From Caballeronia humi (lineage in GTDB: Bacteria > Pseudomonadota > Gammaproteobacteria > Burkholderiales > Burkholderiaceae), in assembly GCF_001544475.1 (NCBI RefSeq), contig NZ_FCNW02000006.1:124001-188000 (forward strand): 64,000 nt of DNA. Reading direction: 5' to 3'. Under the pieces are notes generated by a model. That model worked only from the letters and a program-made list of their open reading frames with translations, did no database searches and was not told the origin of the DNA. This document shows, piece after piece, positions 27,330 through 38,299 of the stretch (position 1 is its first letter; each line of letters opens with the position of its first letter). The position numbers were made by a program, and so were the translations under genes.

Positions 27330-28826
27330 ATGCATCAGAAAAGTCTGACCGAACTGCGCGCGGCGCTCGACGGAAAGGAAATCTCCGCCAGCGAACTCGC
27401 GCAGATCTACCTGCAGCGCATCGAAGCCGCGAAGGATTTGAACGCCTTTATCAGCGTCGATCGCGATCTCACGCTCGCGCAGGCGAAAGCCGCCGACGCG
27501 CTCATCGCGCAAGGCAACGCCGGTCCGCTCACCGGCTTGCCGATAGCGCACAAGGACGTGTTCGTCACGCGCGACTGGGCATCGACGGCGGGGTCGAAAA
27601 TGCTCGAAAACTACGCGAGTCCGTTCGATGCGACCGTCGTCGAGCGCCTGGGCCGCGCCGGCATGGTGACGCTCGGCAAGACCAACATGGACGAATTCGC
27701 GATGGGTTCGTCGAACGAGAACTCGCATTTCGGCGCCGTGAAGAACCCGTGGGATCTGAAAGCCGTGCCGGGCGGCTCGTCGGGTGGCTCGGCGGCGGCT
27801 GTCGCCGCGCGCCTCGCGCCCGCCGCGACAGGTACAGACACCGGTGGCTCGATCCGCCAGCCCGCCTCGTTCACCGGCATCACCGGCATCAAGCCGACAT
27901 ACGGCCGCGTGTCGCGCTTCGGAATGATCGCGTTCGCGTCGTCGCTGGATCAGGGCGGGCCGATGGCGCAAACCGCCGCAGATTGCGCGACGCTCCTCAA
28001 CGCGATGGCCTCGTTCGACGAACGCGATTCCACGAGCCTCCAGCGCGAGGACGAAGACTACACGCGCTATCTCGGCCAGCGCTGGTCGGGCGACGATGCC
28101 GCGAAGCCGCTTGCCGGCCTGCGCATCGGCATGCCGAAGGAGTACTTCGGCCCGGGCCTCGCTGACGACGTGCGCGCCGCCATCGATGCTGCGCTCAAGC
28201 AATACGAAGCGCTCGGCGCAACGCTCGTCGAAGTGTCGCTGCCGAAAACCGAGCTCTCGATTCCCGTGTACTACATCATCGCACCGGCGGAGGCTTCGTC
28301 CAATCTGTCGCGCTTTGATGGCGTGCGCTACGGCCATCGCGCGGCGCACTACACCGACCTGCTCGACATGTACAAGAAATCGCGCGCGGAAGGCTTCGGC
28401 CCCGAAGTGAAGCGCCGGATTCTGGTCGGGACGTACGTGCTGTCGCATGGCTACTACGACGCGTATTACCTTCAAGCGCAGAAAATCCGCCGCATCATCG
28501 CGCGCGATTTTCAGGAAGCGTTCAGCCATTGCGACGTCATCATGGGCCCGGTCGCGCCGACCGTCGCATGGAACCTCGGCGAAAAGGCCGACGATCCTGT
28601 CCAGATGTACCTCGCCGACATCTACACGCTGTCGACGAGCCTTGCGGGCCTGCCCGGCATGAGCGTGCCGTGCGGCTTCGGCGCTGGCGCCAATGCTAAG
28701 CGGCCGGTCGGCCTCCAGATCGTCGGCAACTATTTCAACGAAGCCCGGATGCTCCAGGTCGCCGACGCGTTCCAGCGCGCGACCGACTGGCATCAAAAAT
28801 CACCATCGGCACCGGCGGGAGTATGA
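27330..28826 (+). CDS. gatA: Asp-tRNA(Asn)/Glu-tRNA(Gln) amidotransferase subunit A
   Basis: The 498-residue glutaminase subunit of the amidase-signature family, supplying ammonia to GatB. The catalytic triad is readable: K75 in PIAHKDVF, the cis-serine S150 in [14 protein letters not shown], and the nucleophile S174 in [14 protein letters not shown]. Length is normal. Its stop overlaps the gatB start by ATGA, so the subunits are made in step. Confidence 0.97.
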   Translation: MHQKSLTELRAALDGKEISASELAQIYLQRIEAAKDLNAFISVDRDLTLAQAKAADALIAQGNAGPLTGLPIAHKDVFVTRDWASTAGSKMLENYASPFDATVVERLGRAGMVTLGKTNMDEFAMGSSNENSHFGAVKNPWDLKAVPGGSSGGSAAAVAARLAPAATGTDTGGSIRQPASFTGITGIKPTYGRVSRFGMIAFASSLDQGGPMAQTAADCATLLNAMASFDERDSTSLQREDEDYTRYLGQRWSGDDAAKPLAGLRIGMPKEYFGPGLADDVRAAIDAALKQYEALGATLVEVSLPKTELSIPVYYIIAPAEASSNLSRFDGVRYGHRAAHYTDLLDMYKKSRAEGFGPEVKRRILVGTYVLSHGYYDAYYLQAQKIRRIIARDFQEAFSHCDVIMGPVAPTVAWNLGEKADDPVQMYLADIYTLSTSLAGLPGMSVPCGFGAGANAKRPVGLQIVGNYFNEARMLQVADAFQRATDWHQKSPSAPAGV

Positions 28827-30298
28827 GCATGGAGTGGGAAGTCGTAATCGGTCTCGAAACGCACGCGCAGTTGTCGACGGTCTCCAAGATTTTCTCGGGC
28901 GCATCGACGCAATTCGGCGCGCCGGCGAACACGCAGGCTTGTCCCGTCGATCTCGCGTTGCCGGGCGTGCTGCCGGTCATGAACCGCGGCGCCGTCGAGC
29001 GGGCGATCCGTTTCGGTCTCGCGATCGGCGCGCATATCGCGCCGCGCAGCGTTTTCGCGCGCAAGAACTACTTTTATCCTGATCTGCCGAAGGGCTACCA
29101 GATCAGTCAGTACGAGATTCCGGTCGTACAGGGCGGCACGCTGACGATTCAGGTCCCGGCCAATGAGAAAACCGGCAAGGACGCGTACGAGAAGATCGTC
29201 AACCTGACGCGCGCGCATCTCGAAGAAGACGCCGGCAAGTCGCTGCACGAAGACTTCGCAGGCATGACCGGCATCGACCTGAACCGCGCTGGCACGCCGC
29301 TGCTCGAAATCGTCACCGAGCCGGAAATGCGCAGCGCCGCCGAAGCCGTCGCCTATGCAAAGGCGTTGCACACGCTCGTCGTGTGGCTCGGCATCTGCGA
29401 CGGGAACATGCAGGAAGGCTCGTTCCGATGCGACGCGAACGTGTCCGTGCGGCCGGTCGGACAGGCGGAATTCGGCACGCGCGCCGAAATCAAGAACCTG
29501 AATTCGTTCCGCTTCCTCGAAGAAGCGATCCAGTACGAAGTGCGCCGCCAGATCGAGCTGATCGAGGACGGCGGCACCGTCGTGCAGGAAACGCGACTCT
29601 ACGATCCCGACAGGCGCGAAACGCGGTCGATGCGTAGCAAGGAAGACGCGCACGATTATCGCTATTTCCCCGATCCGGACCTGATGCCGCTCGTGATCGA
29701 TCACGACTGGGTCGTGCGCGTGCGCGAAGCGCTGCCCGAGCTTCCAGAAGCGATGCAAACGCGCTTCGAAGCGCAATATGGCCTGACGCGTTACGACGCG
29801 GCGGGGCTCACTTCGTCGAAGGCGATGGCGGCTTACTACGAAGCGCTTGTCGGCAAGGCGGGCGCGGCGCAGGCAAAGGTCGCGGCTAACTGGCTGATGG
29901 GCGACGTTTCAGCGCAATTGAACCGCGAATCGCTGGATATCGATGCTTCGCCGGTGTCGAGCGCGCAACTCGCGCTGATTCTGCAGCGTATCGCCGATGG
30001 CACGATTTCCAACAAGATCGCGAAGGACATCTTCCAGGCGATCTGGGACGAAAAAGCCACCGACGAAGCGGCCGCCGACCGCATCATCGAAGCGAAGGGC
30101 CTGAAGCAGATTTCCGACACGGGCGCGCTCGAAGCGATCATCGACGAGGTGCTCGCGGCGAACCAGAAATCGGTTGACGAGTTCCGCGCGGGCAAGGAAA
30201 AGGCGTTCAACGCGCTGATCGGCCAGGCGATGAAGGCGACCAAAGGCAAGGCAAATCCGCAGCAGGTCAACGAGCTTTTGAAGAAGAAACTATCCTGA
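28823..30298 (+). CDS. gatB: Asp-tRNA(Asn)/Glu-tRNA(Gln) amidotransferase subunit B
   Basis: The 491-residue subunit that phosphorylates the mischarged aminoacyl-tRNA and transfers ammonia to it. The N-terminal GatB domain starts [13 protein letters not shown], with [31 protein letters not shown] and DANVSVRP further on; the helical tail domain with a YqeY-like end ([35 protein letters not shown]) completes it. An intrinsic terminator follows about 20 nt after the stop. Confidence 0.97.
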   Translation: MSMEWEVVIGLETHAQLSTVSKIFSGASTQFGAPANTQACPVDLALPGVLPVMNRGAVERAIRFGLAIGAHIAPRSVFARKNYFYPDLPKGYQISQYEIPVVQGGTLTIQVPANEKTGKDAYEKIVNLTRAHLEEDAGKSLHEDFAGMTGIDLNRAGTPLLEIVTEPEMRSAAEAVAYAKALHTLVVWLGICDGNMQEGSFRCDANVSVRPVGQAEFGTRAEIKNLNSFRFLEEAIQYEVRRQIELIEDGGTVVQETRLYDPDRRETRSMRSKEDAHDYRYFPDPDLMPLVIDHDWVVRVREALPELPEAMQTRFEAQYGLTRYDAAGLTSSKAMAAYYEALVGKAGAAQAKVAANWLMGDVSAQLNRESLDIDASPVSSAQLALILQRIADGTISNKIAKDIFQAIWDEKATDEAAADRIIEAKGLKQISDTGALEAIIDEVLAANQKSVDEFRAGKEKAFNALIGQAMKATKGKANPQQVNELLKKKLS

Positions 30299-30320
30299 TA
30301 GCCTTTGCAGGTCAGGAATC

Positions 30321-30361
30321 AACGGGCTGTTGCCGGTCTAGCTTGGCAGCGGCCCGTTTTC
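30321..30361 (+). terminator. gatB terminator
   Basis: A 13-bp imperfect stem (30322-30334 with 30345-30357, two G-T pairs) followed by TTTT. It lies directly ahead of the ppk2 ribosome site, so ppk2 is either read through or has a promoter inside this gap. Confidence 0.75.
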
Positions 30362-30375
30362 ATTTGGAGCGCGAC

Positions 30376-31215
30376 GTGGCAAAAAAACCCGAACTCGACG
30401 ATTTTCGCGTGCCGTTCTTCGATGGCGGAAAGAAGCTCAAGACGTTCGATCTCACCTCGGTCGATTGCGCCGCGAAACCGTTTTCGCTCGGATCGAAGGA
30501 AGCGGACCGGGCGCGTTTGTCGGAGATCGGCGCGCAGCTCGACGAGTTGCAGGAGAAATTGCACGCACAGCGCAGCCAGCGCGTATTGCTCGTGCTGCAA
30601 GGCATGGACACGAGCGGCAAGGACGGAACGATCCGGGCCGTGTTCCACGAAGTCGATCCGCTTGGCCTGCGCATCGTGCCGTTCAAGGCGCCGACCGAAA
30701 CCGAACTGGCGCACGATTTTCTCTGGCGCATCCATTCGCAGGCGCCGAAAGTCGGCGAATTGTGCGTGTTCAATCGCAGCCACTACGAGGACGTGCTCGT
30801 GCCGCGCGTGTTGAACGCCATCGACGATGACGAATGTGAGCGGCGCTACCGGCATATCCGCGAATTCGAGGCGCTACAGGCTGACAGCGGAACGACGGTC
30901 ATCAAATGTTTTCTGCACATTTCGAAGGACGAGCAGCGCCAGCGCCTGCAGGCGCGCATCGACGATCCGACCAAGCACTGGAAATTCGATACGTCCGATC
31001 TCGAAGCGCGCAAGCAATGGGACGATTATCAGAAGGCGTACGCAACGGCGCTCGGCGCGACATCCACGGAATTCGCGCCGTGGTATGTCGTTCCGGCTGA
31101 TTCGAAGTCGCATCGCAATGTCATGATCGCGGAGTTGCTGTTGCGCACGCTTCAGGGAATGAAGCTCGCGTTTCCGCCGGCGAAGGAGACGCTTAAGGGC
31201 GTCATCGTCGAGTAA
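30376..31215 (+). CDS. polyphosphate kinase 2 family protein
   Basis: A 279-residue PPK2-family enzyme that transfers phosphate between inorganic polyphosphate and nucleotides. The P-loop GMDTSGKDGT is at 76-85, the lid module follows, and the Walker B-type FNRSHYEDVLVPRV block is present. The single short PPK2 domain suggests a nucleoside mono- or diphosphate kinase; direction and nucleotide preference cannot be read. The GTG at 30376 is chosen for its GGAG site 7 nt upstream; the longer TTG frame from 30343 runs back into the gatB terminator. Confidence 0.92.
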   Translation: MAKKPELDDFRVPFFDGGKKLKTFDLTSVDCAAKPFSLGSKEADRARLSEIGAQLDELQEKLHAQRSQRVLLVLQGMDTSGKDGTIRAVFHEVDPLGLRIVPFKAPTETELAHDFLWRIHSQAPKVGELCVFNRSHYEDVLVPRVLNAIDDDECERRYRHIREFEALQADSGTTVIKCFLHISKDEQRQRLQARIDDPTKHWKFDTSDLEARKQWDDYQKAYATALGATSTEFAPWYVVPADSKSHRNVMIAELLLRTLQGMKLAFPPAKETLKGVIVE

Positions 31216-31250
31216 GCGCATACCAAACACAACACGGAAGGAAAAAGAAC

Positions 31251-32030
31251 ATGTTTCGCGTCATCACCGCCAATCTGAACGGCATCCGCTCGGCGGCCAG
31301 AAAAGGCTTCTTCGACTGGTTCGGCGAGCAGAACGCGGACGTCGTCTGCGTGCAGGAAATCAAGTGCTCGCAGGACGATCTCACGCCGGAATTCCTCGCG
31401 CCGCACGGCTTCCAGGGCTATTTCCAGCACGCGGTGAAAAAAGGCTACAGCGGCGCCGGACTCTATACGCGGCATGAACCGGATGAAGTCGTCATCGGCT
31501 TCGGCAGCGAGGAGTTCGATCCTGAAGGACGCTATGTGGAAGCGCGCTTCGGGAAGCTTTCCGTGGTGTCGGTGTACGTGCCGTCGGGGTCGAGCGGCGA
31601 TGAGCGCCAGCAGGCCAAGTACCGCTTCATGGACGAATTCATGCCGCATCTCGCGGAGTTGTCGAAGGAACGCGAGGTGATTCTTTGCGGCGACGTGAAC
31701 ATCGTCCACAAGGAAATCGACATCAAGAACTGGAAGAGCAATCAGAAGAATTCGGGTTGCCTGCCGGAAGAGCGCGAATGGCTGACGAAGCTGTTCGATA
31801 ACGTCGGGTACGTCGACGTTTTCCGCACACTCGACCAGCGCCCCGAGCAATACACGTGGTGGAGCAATCGCGGACAGGCTTACGCGAAGAACGTCGGGTG
31901 GCGGATCGATTACCAGATCGCGACCGCGGAAGTCGCGGCGACCGCGAAAGGGACGTCGGTGTATCGCGAGGTGAAGTTCAGCGACCACGCGCCGCTGACG
32001 GTCGATTACGACTGGAAAGTGAAAAAGTGA
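31251..32030 (+). CDS. xthA: exodeoxyribonuclease III family protein
   Basis: A 259-residue AP endonuclease / 3'-exonuclease of the Xth family that cuts at abasic sites in base-excision repair. The metal and catalytic blocks are visible: ITANLNGIRSA, VVCVQEIKCSQ (metal glutamate), GYSGAGLYTR, LCGDVNIVHKEID, WWSNRGQAYAKNVGWRIDY and the terminal FSDHAPLTVDYDW with the catalytic aspartate-histidine pair. It is convergent with the M48 peptidase gene with a single base between the stop codons and no terminator hairpin between them. Confidence 0.93.
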   Translation: MFRVITANLNGIRSAARKGFFDWFGEQNADVVCVQEIKCSQDDLTPEFLAPHGFQGYFQHAVKKGYSGAGLYTRHEPDEVVIGFGSEEFDPEGRYVEARFGKLSVVSVYVPSGSSGDERQQAKYRFMDEFMPHLAELSKEREVILCGDVNIVHKEIDIKNWKSNQKNSGCLPEEREWLTKLFDNVGYVDVFRTLDQRPEQYTWWSNRGQAYAKNVGWRIDYQIATAEVAATAKGTSVYREVKFSDHAPLTVDYDWKVKK

Positions 32031-32031
32031 G

Positions 32032-32949
32032 CTAGCGGCCGTTCTTCTTGAAGCGGCCCATTCCCGCATACGCCGGCAACTGGTCGATCGTCTTGCCAAT
32101 CGCCTTAGCGTAGAGCGGCATCATGTCCGGCATGCGCTTGAGCAAATCCTGCTTCCGCTCCGAGCCATACGGATGCATCCAGATGAAGCCGTTGTCCGAG
32201 CGTCGCGTCGCCGTATCGATCTTGTTCCACAGCGTGATCGCCGCGCGCGGATCGTATCCGGCGCGCGAGGCGATCTCGCTGCCGATCACGTCGGCTTCGG
32301 TTTCGTCGGCGGGCGAGTAGCGCATCGCCAGCAACTGCTCGCCGATGCCTAGCTGCGTCGAACCCATGTCCACGTAGCCGAAAAGCTGCGGCACCGTGCC
32401 CGAAAACAGTTGCGCGGCCTGCTGCCGGCCGAGCCGCTCGCGCGCGTGCTCGCGCAGCGCGTGCGCGATCTCATGGCCGGCCATCATGCCAATTTCGTTG
32501 TCGTTCAGATGCAGCTTGTCGATCAGCCCGCTGTAGATCACGATCTTGCCGCCCGGCAGGCAATACATGCGGATCTCGTTCGACTTGACGACGTTGATCT
32601 CCCACTTCCATTGCTTCGAGCGGTCGTTCCACTTCAGCGCGAACGGAATCTCGCGATTCACGATATCGCGCGCGCGTTTGACGAGCGCGTTGTCGTCATT
32701 CAGCAGCGTCTTGTTGTGCTCCGCTTCGCGCAGGATCTGGACGTATTCCTGCGCCGCCTGCGTTTCAAGCGTCGCCGACGGAATCAGGTTGCGAAAGAGC
32801 GCGGTATTGCCGAAGCGGATTTGATTGCTGGGCGCGGAATAGGGACGCTGGGGGTCTTGCGCGTGAGACGGTGCGACCGGCACAAACGCCAGCGCGAACA
32901 AGGCGAAAACGTTCAAAAACGCGGCGCGGAACGGGACATGCACCGTCAT
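32032..32949 (-). CDS. secreted M48-family metallopeptidase
   Basis: A 305-residue periplasmic zinc peptidase of the Oma1/BepA/LoiP-like group. The signal peptide spans about residues 1-30 (FLNVFALFALAF core, APSHAQ cleavage site). The zinc site is HEIAH in GMMAGHEIAHALREHAR, with the third ligand in the DETEADVIGSEIASRAGYDP block. It is likely to act in outer-membrane protein quality control, by analogy only. The ATG overlaps the ampG stop (ATGA), placing it last in metX-metW-ampG-M48. Confidence 0.9.
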   Translation of the reverse strand: MTVHVPFRAAFLNVFALFALAFVPVAPSHAQDPQRPYSAPSNQIRFGNTALFRNLIPSATLETQAAQEYVQILREAEHNKTLLNDDNALVKRARDIVNREIPFALKWNDRSKQWKWEINVVKSNEIRMYCLPGGKIVIYSGLIDKLHLNDNEIGMMAGHEIAHALREHARERLGRQQAAQLFSGTVPQLFGYVDMGSTQLGIGEQLLAMRYSPADETEADVIGSEIASRAGYDPRAAITLWNKIDTATRRSDNGFIWMHPYGSERKQDLLKRMPDMMPLYAKAIGKTIDQLPAYAGMGRFKKNGR

Positions 32950-34232
32950 CGTTGTGCTCTCCAGGGCGCGATTTTCGGCAACAGTAACATGCCCGGAATG
33001 GAGAGCGCAGTGCAGATCATGAAGTACTCGAACCAGCCCGTCTGCGCCACGATGAATCCGCTCGACGCCGACGCCAGCGTGCGCGGCACCGAAGCGAGGC
33101 TCGTGAAAAGCGCGAACTGCGTCGCGGTGTAGCGCGGGTCGGTCGTGCTCGCGATGTAGGCGATGAACGCCGCCGTGGTCAGGCCCGTCGCGAAGGTTTC
33201 GAATCCGTACAGTACGCCGAGCGCGAGCGGCGACGGCCCGATCTTCGCGAGCCACGCAAAGCCGAGCGTCGAGACGATTTGCAGCACGCCGAAAATCCAC
33301 AGGCCGCGCGCGGTACCGATCTTCACGAGCCACACTCCGCCGATAATGCCGCCCGCGATGCTCGCCCAGAACGCGACCGTCTTTGCGATCACGCCGATTT
33401 GCGTCATGTTGAAGCCGATATCGAGGAAGAACGACGTTGATAGCGTGGTCGCCATGACGTCGCCGAGCTTGTACAGGAAGATGAAGCCGAGCACGAGCAG
33501 CGCCGTGCGCCAGCCGCCGCGCGTGATGAACTCATGAAACGGCTCGACGATCGCTTCGCGCAGGTTCTTCGGCGGCTCGCCGTGCACTTCCGGTTCCTTG
33601 ACGACGAGCGTCAGCACCATGCCCGGCAGCATGAACGCCGCCGTGATGATGAAGACCGTGGTCCACGGCAGATGGTCGGCGAGGATCAGCGCGAGCGAGC
33701 CTGGAATGAGCGCGGCGATCTTGTACGCGTTCACGTGGACGGCGTTGCCGAGGCCCTGCTCGGCGTCGTGCAGCAGTTCTCGGCGATAGGCGTCGATCGC
33801 GATGTCCTGGCTCGCGCCGAAGAACGCGACGAGCGCGGTGAGCGCGGCGACCGTCCAGATTTCCTTCGCCGGTGAAACGAAGCCCAGCGTGCCGATCGCC
33901 ACCGCAACCAGCAATTGCGTGACGATCATCCAGCCGCGCCGCCGCCCCGGCCGCCAGCCGGGCAGGCGCGGCACGTAGCGGTCCATCAGCGGCGCCCAGA
34001 CGAACTTCCACGTATAGGGAAACTGGATCAGCGCGAAGAGGCCGATTTCCTTCAGGTTGACGCCCTCGGTGCGCAGCCACGCCTGCACCAGATAGACGAG
34101 CGTGAAGAGCGGCAGACCCGAGGTGAAGCCGAGAAAGACGCAAATCAGGATGCGCGCGTTGAGGAACGCGCGCCAGCCGGGATGTTCTTCGTGAGCAGTA
34201 AGAGCGGGCGCCTCATGTGGCGAGTTGGGCAT
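32946..34232 (-). CDS. ampG: AmpG-like muropeptide permease (MFS)
   Basis: A 428-residue major-facilitator protein with about twelve membrane segments, of the AmpG group that imports anhydro-muropeptides for wall recycling and so influences beta-lactamase induction. The N-terminal ILICVFLGFTSGLPLFTLVYLVQAW, FPYTWKFVWAPLMDR, GASQDIAIDAYRRELL and C-terminal GLTTAAFIAYIAS segments fit AmpG. It sits 45 nt after metW and overlaps the peptidase gene. Substrate is inferred from family; other peptide or drug substrates are possible. Confidence 0.85.
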   Translation of the reverse strand: MPNSPHEAPALTAHEEHPGWRAFLNARILICVFLGFTSGLPLFTLVYLVQAWLRTEGVNLKEIGLFALIQFPYTWKFVWAPLMDRYVPRLPGWRPGRRRGWMIVTQLLVAVAIGTLGFVSPAKEIWTVAALTALVAFFGASQDIAIDAYRRELLHDAEQGLGNAVHVNAYKIAALIPGSLALILADHLPWTTVFIITAAFMLPGMVLTLVVKEPEVHGEPPKNLREAIVEPFHEFITRGGWRTALLVLGFIFLYKLGDVMATTLSTSFFLDIGFNMTQIGVIAKTVAFWASIAGGIIGGVWLVKIGTARGLWIFGVLQIVSTLGFAWLAKIGPSPLALGVLYGFETFATGLTTAAFIAYIASTTDPRYTATQFALFTSLASVPRTLASASSGFIVAQTGWFEYFMICTALSIPGMLLLPKIAPWRAQR

Positions 34233-34277
34233 ATCGTTGGAGGCAATGCGGTTGTCGATGCGCGAGCGTTGCGGCAG

Positions 34278-34886
34278 CTAGCCGCGCTTCACGCGATAGA
34301 CCGCAAGACTACCACGCCAGTTCGCGCCCCAACGGATCGACTGTCCGCCGTGCAGCACCACGCGATCGAGTATCTCGATGCCGACTTCGGGCGCCAGCGC
34401 CTCGAAATCCTTGATCGTCAAAACGCGCACGTTCGGCGTGTTGTGCCATTGATAAGGCAGCGATTTCGACACTGGCATGCGCCCTTGAATCACCGCCAGC
34501 CGATGCGGCCAGTATCCGAAATTCGGGAACGACACGATGCACTCGCGCCCCACACGCACCGTCTCGCGCAGGATCGCGGCGGTCTGGTGGATCGTCTGCA
34601 GCGTCTGCGAGAGGACCGCGAAGTCGAAGCTGTCGTCTTCGAAGAGGCGCAGGCCGTCTTCCAGATTCTGCTGGATCACGTTCACGCCTTTTTGCGCGCA
34701 GGCGAGCACGCCGGCATCGTTGATTTCGATGCCGTAGCCGTTCACATCGAGTTCCTCGCCGAGCAGCGACAGGAGTGATCCGTCGCCGCAGCCGAGATCG
34801 AGGACGGTCGAGCGCGGTTCGACCCAGCGCGCGATCGCGCGGAAGTCGGAGCGCAGCGAGAGGGAGTCGAGCGTGTTCTGGTTCAT
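34278..34886 (-). CDS. metW: methionine biosynthesis protein MetW
   Basis: A 202-residue class I methyltransferase-fold protein. The SAM-site motif [12 protein letters not shown] lies near residues 28-39, followed by GYGIEIND and the [12 protein letters not shown] block. MetW is needed with MetX for homoserine acylation in proteobacteria, where it supports MetX activity. It starts inside the metX stop (ATGA), which fits obligatory pairing of the products. Confidence 0.94.
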   Translation of the reverse strand: MNQNTLDSLSLRSDFRAIARWVEPRSTVLDLGCGDGSLLSLLGEELDVNGYGIEINDAGVLACAQKGVNVIQQNLEDGLRLFEDDSFDFAVLSQTLQTIHQTAAILRETVRVGRECIVSFPNFGYWPHRLAVIQGRMPVSKSLPYQWHNTPNVRVLTIKDFEALAPEVGIEILDRVVLHGGQSIRWGANWRGSLAVYRVKRG

Positions 34887-36028
34887 GCGCCCACCTCGGC
34901 GGCAATGCGTTCGTAATAGGCGCGCATCAGGTTGTGATAGCGCGCGTCGTCGAGCAGGAAAGCGTCGTGGCCATGCGGCGCGTCGATTTCGGCGTAGCTC
35001 ACGGTGCGCTTGTGATCGAGCAGCGCCTTCACCAGTTCCCGCGAGCGCGCGGGGGCGAAACGCCAGTCGGTGGAGAAGCTCGCGATCAGGTATTTCGCGG
35101 TCGTGTGGGCGAGCGCCTTCGTCAGGTCGCCTTCGAACGCCTTCGCCGGATCGAAATAATCGAGCGCGCGCGTGATCAGCAGGTATGTGTTGGCGTCGAA
35201 GTATTCAGCGAATTTGTCGGCCTGATAACGCAGATACGACTCCACTTCAAACTCGACGTCGAAGTTGAAGTTGTACGCGTCGAGCGCGCCTTCCGCGCGG
35301 CGCAGCGCCCGGCCGAACTTGACGGCCATGTCGTCGTCGGAGAGATATGTGATGTGGCCGATCATCCGCGCGACGCGCAAGCCGCGGCGCGGCTTCACGT
35401 TGTGCGCGTAGTAGTCGCCGCCGTGGAAATCGGGATCGGAGAGGATCGCCGAGCGCGCCGTCTCGTTGAACGCGATGTTCTGCGCGGAGAGCTTCGGCGT
35501 CGACGCGATCACGATGCAGTGGCCTATCCGCTCCGGGTACATCATGCTCCACGCCAGTGCCTGCATGCCGCCGAGGCTGCCGCCCATGACGGCGGCAAAG
35601 CGCTCGATGCCGAAGGTATCCGCGACGCGCGCCTGTGCGTGCACCCAGTCCTCGACTGTCACGACGGGAAAGCTCGCGCCGTAAGGCTTGCCGGTGGATT
35701 GATCGATGCTCATCGGCCCGGTCGACCCGAAGCACGAGCCGAGATTGTTCACGCCGATCACGAAGAAGCGATTGGTGTCGAGCGGCTTGCCGGGGCCGAC
35801 CATGTTGTCCCACCAGCCGACGTCCTTCGGGTTATCGGCGTAGACGCCCGCGACGTGATGCGACGCGTTCAGCGCATGGCAGACAAGCACGGCGTTCGAG
35901 CGCGCGGCGTTCAGCTCGCCATAGGTCTCGACGACGAGATCGTAGTCGGCGAGGAGACTGCCGTTCTGCATGCGCAGCGGCTCGGAGAAATGCAGTGTTT
36001 GGGGCGTGACGATACCGATCGATTCCAT
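34883..36028 (-). CDS. metX: homoserine O-acyltransferase MetX
   Basis: A 381-residue alpha/beta-hydrolase that activates homoserine for methionine synthesis. The nucleophile is S151 in [14 protein letters not shown]; the conserved [12 protein letters not shown] and the C-terminal SFSTDWRF and [12 protein letters not shown] blocks (catalytic aspartate and histidine) are present. Whether it uses succinyl-CoA or acetyl-CoA cannot be decided by eye; proteobacterial MetX enzymes with MetW usually succinylate. Translation starts at ATG 36028, after an AAGG site that lies inside an inverted repeat. First gene of metX-metW-ampG-M48. Confidence 0.94.
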   Translation of the reverse strand: MESIGIVTPQTLHFSEPLRMQNGSLLADYDLVVETYGELNAARSNAVLVCHALNASHHVAGVYADNPKDVGWWDNMVGPGKPLDTNRFFVIGVNNLGSCFGSTGPMSIDQSTGKPYGASFPVVTVEDWVHAQARVADTFGIERFAAVMGGSLGGMQALAWSMMYPERIGHCIVIASTPKLSAQNIAFNETARSAILSDPDFHGGDYYAHNVKPRRGLRVARMIGHITYLSDDDMAVKFGRALRRAEGALDAYNFNFDVEFEVESYLRYQADKFAEYFDANTYLLITRALDYFDPAKAFEGDLTKALAHTTAKYLIASFSTDWRFAPARSRELVKALLDHKRTVSYAEIDAPHGHDAFLLDDARYHNLMRAYYERIAAEVGA

Positions 36029-36123
36029 TCATTCCGCCTTGAGTGACTTAGGCGGCTAAACGGTGTCGGCGATGCGCGAGAAGGGACGATGCGCGGCTGA
36101 CGACCTCTTTAGCCGCATTTATA
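36029..36123 (-). promoter_or_regulatory. structured metX leader
   Basis: On the minus strand, CCGCCT (36055-36050) can pair with AGGCGG (36039-36034), covering the AAGG ribosome site. The upstream TTTAGCCGC (36060-36052), which overlaps that first arm, is a perfect complement of GCGGCTAAA (36116-36108), and the GCGGCT part of the latter also pairs with AGCCGC at 36098-36093. The three helices exclude one another. An 8-bp direct repeat CGATGCGC occurs at 36070 and 36087. A TATAAA box at 36123-36118 may be the -10 and would place the RNA start within the first arm. Confidence 0.5.
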
Positions 36124-36225
36124 GTGAACCCGGCGAAGGGTTCGCGCGCCCGCAATCGAGTCAGCAAATCGGCGCGTCAGTGCAATTCGAGATAGCGAAG
36201 AAGTATAGCGGAAAATGCGCAAACG

Positions 36226-36957
36226 TCAGTTGCGCGGCAGGAGCGAACGCAGCGACCTCACGCGCTGATCGACGTAGTGCGGCTTTCCAGTGCCGGGGCG
36301 TCGGAGCGACACCTGACCGCTGGCGTCGCGCCGATTCGGCAGATGGCCGACGATCCACACTGTGCGGATGCCGAGCCGCTTGTAGCGCTTCAGATGCCCG
36401 TGCGTGTCCTCGACGAGAATCGCGTCCGACATCCGCACGCCCGCGCTGCGCATCGCGCGGCGGAGCATGCCGGCGTCGGGTTTCGCGCGCCAGGTGCCGC
36501 GATGCTGCATGTCCTCGATAGCGATCACGCGCTCGAACAGCCTGCCGATGCCCAGTTCCGCGAGCACGGCGTGCGCGTAGAGCGTCGGGGCGTTGGTCAG
36601 CACGATCTTGCGTCCGGGCAGCGCGCGTACCATCCGCGCCAGGCCGCGCTCGGCGCGCACCATCGATTTCAGGTCGGCGAACGTGTGGACGACGCGCAGG
36701 AAATCGGCGGGATCGACGCCGTGATGGCGCACGAGGCCGAGCAGTGTCGCGCCGTAACGCACCGTGTAGCCGACGCGCAGCCGGTTCGCTTCATCGAGAT
36801 CGACGTTCAGCGTATCGATGATGTACTGCGTCATCGCCTTGTTGATCGCCGGAAAAATCTCGTGCGACGCGTGATGCAGCGTGTTGTCGAGGTCGAAGAG
36901 CCAGACGGGACCGCGCTCTTTGACGCGACGCCGCCGTTGAGTGCGGGTGGTTTTCAT
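36226..36957 (-). CDS. HAD-family hydrolase (pyrimidine 5'-nucleotidase-like)
   Basis: A 243-residue haloacid-dehalogenase phosphatase of the Sdt1/pyrimidine 5'-nucleotidase type. Motif I is FDLDNTLHH near 20-28 (nucleophile and acid aspartates), motif II is LTNAP, and motifs III/IV are the lysine in RAKPDAGML and LVEDTHGHL. An arginine-rich N-terminus (KTTRTQRRRRVKERG) precedes the domain. Substrate is not certain. It lies 57 nt after argB on the same strand, and its stop is 197 nt from the metX start; it may be co-transcribed with argB. Confidence 0.87.
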   Translation of the reverse strand: MKTTRTQRRRRVKERGPVWLFDLDNTLHHASHEIFPAINKAMTQYIIDTLNVDLDEANRLRVGYTVRYGATLLGLVRHHGVDPADFLRVVHTFADLKSMVRAERGLARMVRALPGRKIVLTNAPTLYAHAVLAELGIGRLFERVIAIEDMQHRGTWRAKPDAGMLRRAMRSAGVRMSDAILVEDTHGHLKRYKRLGIRTVWIVGHLPNRRDASGQVSLRRPGTGKPHYVDQRVRSLRSLLPRN

Positions 36958-37014
36958 GCGCGGGGAGAAGAAAGGACGGCGCAGCGTGGGCTGCGCCGGT
37001 GAGGCGAAAAAGGC

Positions 37015-37938
<924 letters not shown>

Positions 37939-38050
37939 TTAAACACGCCGAATTGTACAGGACTGACGCAGCGCAGCAGGGCGTTTTGCCGTGCGGCTTG
38001 CACGGCGCCGCCAGCGTGGGATCATCGACCTATTTTCAGCGGGAAAGACG

Positions 38051-38263
38051 ATGGCGACGGAGCAGAAGCACGAGGGCGATGGCAGCGCAGAGTCGTGTTC
38101 GCGATGCGGCGCAACGTTTCGCTGCGGATCGCTCGCGGGCGATGCACGGTGCTGGTGCGGGTCGATGCCCGGATTGCCGATCGAGCGGTTGAAGGGCGGG
38201 ATCGGTTGTCTGTGTCCGGCGTGTCTTGCGAAGGAAATCGAAAATATGCAGCGCGGCGAATAA
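38051..38263 (+). CDS. cysteine-rich CWC family protein
   Basis: A 70-residue protein with eight cysteines arranged CSRCGATFRCG, CWCGSMP and CLCPACL, matching the small CWC family. The pattern implies zinc or another metal; function is unknown. The start ATG 38051 has a GGGAAAG site about 3 nt upstream and gives the usual length; upstream in-frame codons to 37991 are not needed. It faces the TPR glycosyltransferase gene convergently, with a shared terminator between them. Confidence 0.82.
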   Translation: MATEQKHEGDGSAESCSRCGATFRCGSLAGDARCWCGSMPGLPIERLKGGIGCLCPACLAKEIENMQRGE

Positions 38264-38293
38264 AAAACGGCGACCGCTTTCGGGGTCGCCGTT
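38262..38293. terminator. terminator between CWC gene and TPR glycosyltransferase gene
   Basis: AACGGCGACC at 38266-38275 pairs with GGTCGCCGTT at 38284-38293. The A run at 38262-38267 becomes a T tail on the minus strand, so it mainly ends the minus-strand gene. Confidence 0.75.
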
Positions 38294-38299
38294 CGTCGC

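Noticed and set aside
36029-36123. SAM-II riboswitch upstream of metX
   Set aside because: The order and spacing of conserved SAM-II segments, as I know them, are not found; only local inverted repeats are seen. A covariance-model search would settle it.
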